Part shown: piece after piece, positions 61,801-64,000 of the stretch
Layout: every line of letters starts with the position of its first letter
Position numbering within the stretch: position 1 is the first letter of the stretch
Source of the DNA: Wuchereria bancrofti
Taxonomy: Eukaryota; Nematoda; Chromadorea; Rhabditida; Onchocercidae
Assembly: GCA_005281725.1 (NCBI GenBank)
Contig: SSBO01000012.1
Location: 4,427,521-4,491,520, forward strand
Reading direction: 5' to 3'
Length of the DNA stretch: 64,000 nt
The notes under the pieces: generated by a model
The model's database searches: none
What the model was told of the DNA's origin: nothing
The model's input: only the letters and a program-made list of their open reading frames with translations
Translations under genes and position numbers: made by a program

Positions 61801-64000
61801 GAATAAACCCAGAAAAGATTAAGGAAACGATAATAACGCTTACATTCCACAGTTACATAAACCGTAACATTGACTGTGCCGACACTGTTTCCTGCTATAA
61901 AAGTAAAAAGACCACTATCAAATCTAGTGACGGAACGTCCAGATAAGACAGGTCCTGCAACAGATTTCTTAAAATCAGACAACGCACAGATCACAGAAAC
62001 AAAAGAACATTGAATGGTTTGAAAAATGTACCTCTAGCTGTAATTGCACCCACCATATGTTCAAAATGAGAACCATCTTTTTGCCATCTCCAGGTGCTCA
62101 CTGGTGGATTAGCACGTAATGTAATATTTTTTTTGAAGTCACCACCCTCACCGATAACAACAGATAAAGGCCCATCTACCACTATTCGTGGAGAATCTAA
62201 AAACCATATCACTAAGTGACGAAAATTAAGCAAAGTAAATTTCTTATCTTTCAGGGGGCAAAAAACTGTAGCAGATATTTTAACTTTTTGCACTAACTGC
62301 AAAGTGTAACTTACAAAGAACATTCAGTGGATATAATGCAAATTTCTGTTCAACCCACTGCGGATGGGATGCAGTACATTGAACCTCACCACCATCCATC
62401 TCTTCCGTTGGAATGAATTCGATAACACTTTCCATCTCATGTCCACCATACTCTTGATTCCTTAAAATGTTTGAAATCGATGGAACCTGCATAGTTCTAG
62501 ATAATTTGAATGAAAGCGCTACACAGTTGCTCTGGTACTAAATAATACAGCAGCTCAAACTGAGAATAAATGCATTACTAATTCAACTCACGATCGATTA
62601 TTGCGTTTTTCCTCAAACAATAACCCAGAACTAGCAACAGCTGGGAAAGTCCACGTCAACTGCGCTATAGGATTTGAAGAATGAACCAAGCAAAACAATT
62701 TCGTAATTTCTCCCGCTATGATTAGTCGTTTGCTTCGATCCTGACGCACGGTAACTCGCCGTGGTGGAACTGAAAACTTTTTTTAATGCACAAAAATACC
62801 CCAACTTCTCCCACCTATTGGTCTAAAAGTTATTAAAATTCAAAAATCCTATCACTGACATAAAACAGTTAAGGATTTTGTAACAACAAGCGGTTCATCT
62901 AATGCGCCATTTCTGGCTTCGCATTTCAATTGCTGATTATTCATCGTACGATCAAGAGAAACTGATATAGCACTTTGTGAAATGTCACCCAATGCAGCAT
63001 TTCTCGTTCCTCTGAGCTAAAAATATTACACAATAATAAGTTGATAAAAGTGCAAAAAAAAAAATGTTTTTGAAAGTTCATGCGTTTCTATCTACATTCT
63101 TTTCTTGCAGAGCAATGGGTAAAACATAGAAATTGTGCTATACACTGATCTTTTAAAATAAATAGTAGAGCAGTCAGAAGTCACATCTTCACTTCCGCTA
63201 ACTGACAACATATTTACTTTTTAATAAGCATACGTGCATGGCAATAAATGCGTGACTTACGCAACTTGACTTACGTGACTTACAACACAGTGGTCACAAG
63301 ACAAATGCTGAACTACCAAAACCTAACCTCCTTCCAACGAATTTTATTTTTGTGTTTGGAATTTCGCTATAATGACAGAATTTTTGAAAAAGATAAAAAA
63401 GAATTTGAAAAGAAAGGAATTTAAAAAGGAATTCAGAAATCTCGCATTCAATAATCAAAAGCTGATTACTCTGAAATATTTGATATTTATCTATAGTGTG
63501 GTTTAAAAACTCGATTTTGCGTATAACTTTGATCACAGCCCTGCCATTAGAATTACAATCTAAAAGAGAAGTTTTAAACCTTTTCGACACCCCTGAACCA
63601 CGTTAACGTCGCGAGTGGATTTCCTCCTTGAGATTCGCATGTAAGGTTAAGAGTTTCACCTTCTAGAAGTGTCATTTCTTCAGATCCATAAATGACCGGT
63701 TTCATGGGCGGTGCTATAAATTTTAATAACAATTCCTAAAAGTGTCCACTAAAAATGAAAATTTTTAGCCGTGAGAAATCAATACATAATTCCATATTCA
63801 AATAAAAACTCACAAAGGATACGAATAACCAGTTGCTTGCTTGTTGCTCCTTGATCATTTACAGCAATACACTGAACATTAATTTGATGTTTAACGACAT
63901 TTACATCAGTTGAACTGATGGTTAGATTTGAAACAGTAACAGTACCAGTAGTCTGTTCCAGATATGAATGAATTACTGACTGTACTGCTTGTCCGTTAAT
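58880..64000 (-). CDS. syg-2: Nephrin / SYG-2 immunoglobulin-superfamily adhesion receptor (5' end outside window)
   Basis: C-terminal 908 residues. Exons (minus): 64000-63814 (partial), 63713-63580, 63016-62860, 62769-62592, 62496-62315, 62196-62032, 61954-61844, 61614-61376, 61210-60977, 60849-60574, 60359-60207, 60077-59957, 59830-59652, 59553-59469, 59379-59303, 59128-58880. Order: part of one Ig domain, two Ig domains with Cys pairs, one Ig-like unit lacking both cysteines, two more Ig domains, a fibronectin III domain with the nephrin-type WIPGFDGG, a membrane span (VFGICCIILLLLNCFLLCYI) and a cytoplasmic tail of about 210 residues. This matches nephrin, whose Cys-free spacer also sits before the last two Ig domains. 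SYG-2 is the guidepost receptor that binds SYG-1 to place synapses in C. elegans. The tail ends VDGDLV, a possible PDZ ligand. Reading through the donor at 59303 would give a shorter tail. Confidence 0.92.

Noticed and set aside
51546..64000. Operon of the SYG-2-like and Ser/Thr-rich genes
   Set aside because: The 1.6-kb gap is far longer than the short spacing typical of nematode operons, and the downstream gene has its own signal-peptide start.
1..64000. tRNA, rRNA, CRISPR array, intact transposon
   Set aside because: No cloverleaf with a TTC-arm motif, no ribosomal sequence, no spaced direct repeats and no transposase or reverse-transcriptase domain were found by reading both strands.

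Overview
The window is nuclear DNA of a nematode, most likely a filarial or other spirurid (clade III) species. It is AT-rich. Genes are split into many short exons with acceptors of the TTTTCAG / TTTTTAG kind. The best-recognised proteins look closest, from memory, to Caenorhabditis elegans proteins (KIN-2, SLT-1, MEC-4, SYG-2). There are no bacterial operons, no CRISPR array, no intact transposon and no RNA gene that I can support. The reading frames below were rebuilt by hand from splice sites and phase; exon lengths agree with phase except where I say so.

Layout, left to right. 2.2-8.2 kb (+): an ANKFN1 / Wide-awake (WAKE) homologue with ankyrin, fibronectin III and Ras-association parts. 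9.3-14.0 kb (-): the cAMP-dependent protein kinase regulatory subunit (kin-2), complete, with an alternative first exon that encodes an N-myristoylation-type start. 14.0-19.2 kb: long intergenic stretch with a TG microsatellite and a channel-like fragment. 19.2-23.9 kb (-): a complete Cys-loop ligand-gated anion channel subunit of 415 residues. 25.9-41.4 kb (+): a complete Slit (slt-1) of about 1422 residues in 31 exons. 43.7-47.7 kb (+): a MEC-4-type degenerin touch-channel gene with damage in its last part. 47.7-51.4 kb: a stretch with a possible unrecognised or decayed gene. 51.5-57.3 kb (-): a membrane protein of about 990 residues with a large Ser/Thr-rich ectodomain that I do not recognise. 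57.4-57.8 kb: an orphan open frame. 58.9-64.0 kb (-): a nephrin / SYG-2 adhesion protein, truncated by the window edge at its 5' end.

Most genes act in neurons: PKA signalling, transmitter-gated current, axon guidance (Slit), mechanosensation (MEC-4), synapse placement (SYG-2) and circadian or neuronal polarity control (WAKE). They are not an operon, since strands alternate and spacers are kilobases long. From memory kin-2, slt-1, mec-4 and syg-2 are all on the X chromosome in C. elegans, so the block looks like a piece of an ancestral nematode X element.

The points most worth following are the myristoylation-type PKA regulatory isoform, the cluster of lesions in the mec-4 homologue, non-canonical splice sites (AT and GC donors), an inverted copy of a WAKE splice acceptor plus exon start, and the unrecognised Ser/Thr-rich membrane protein.
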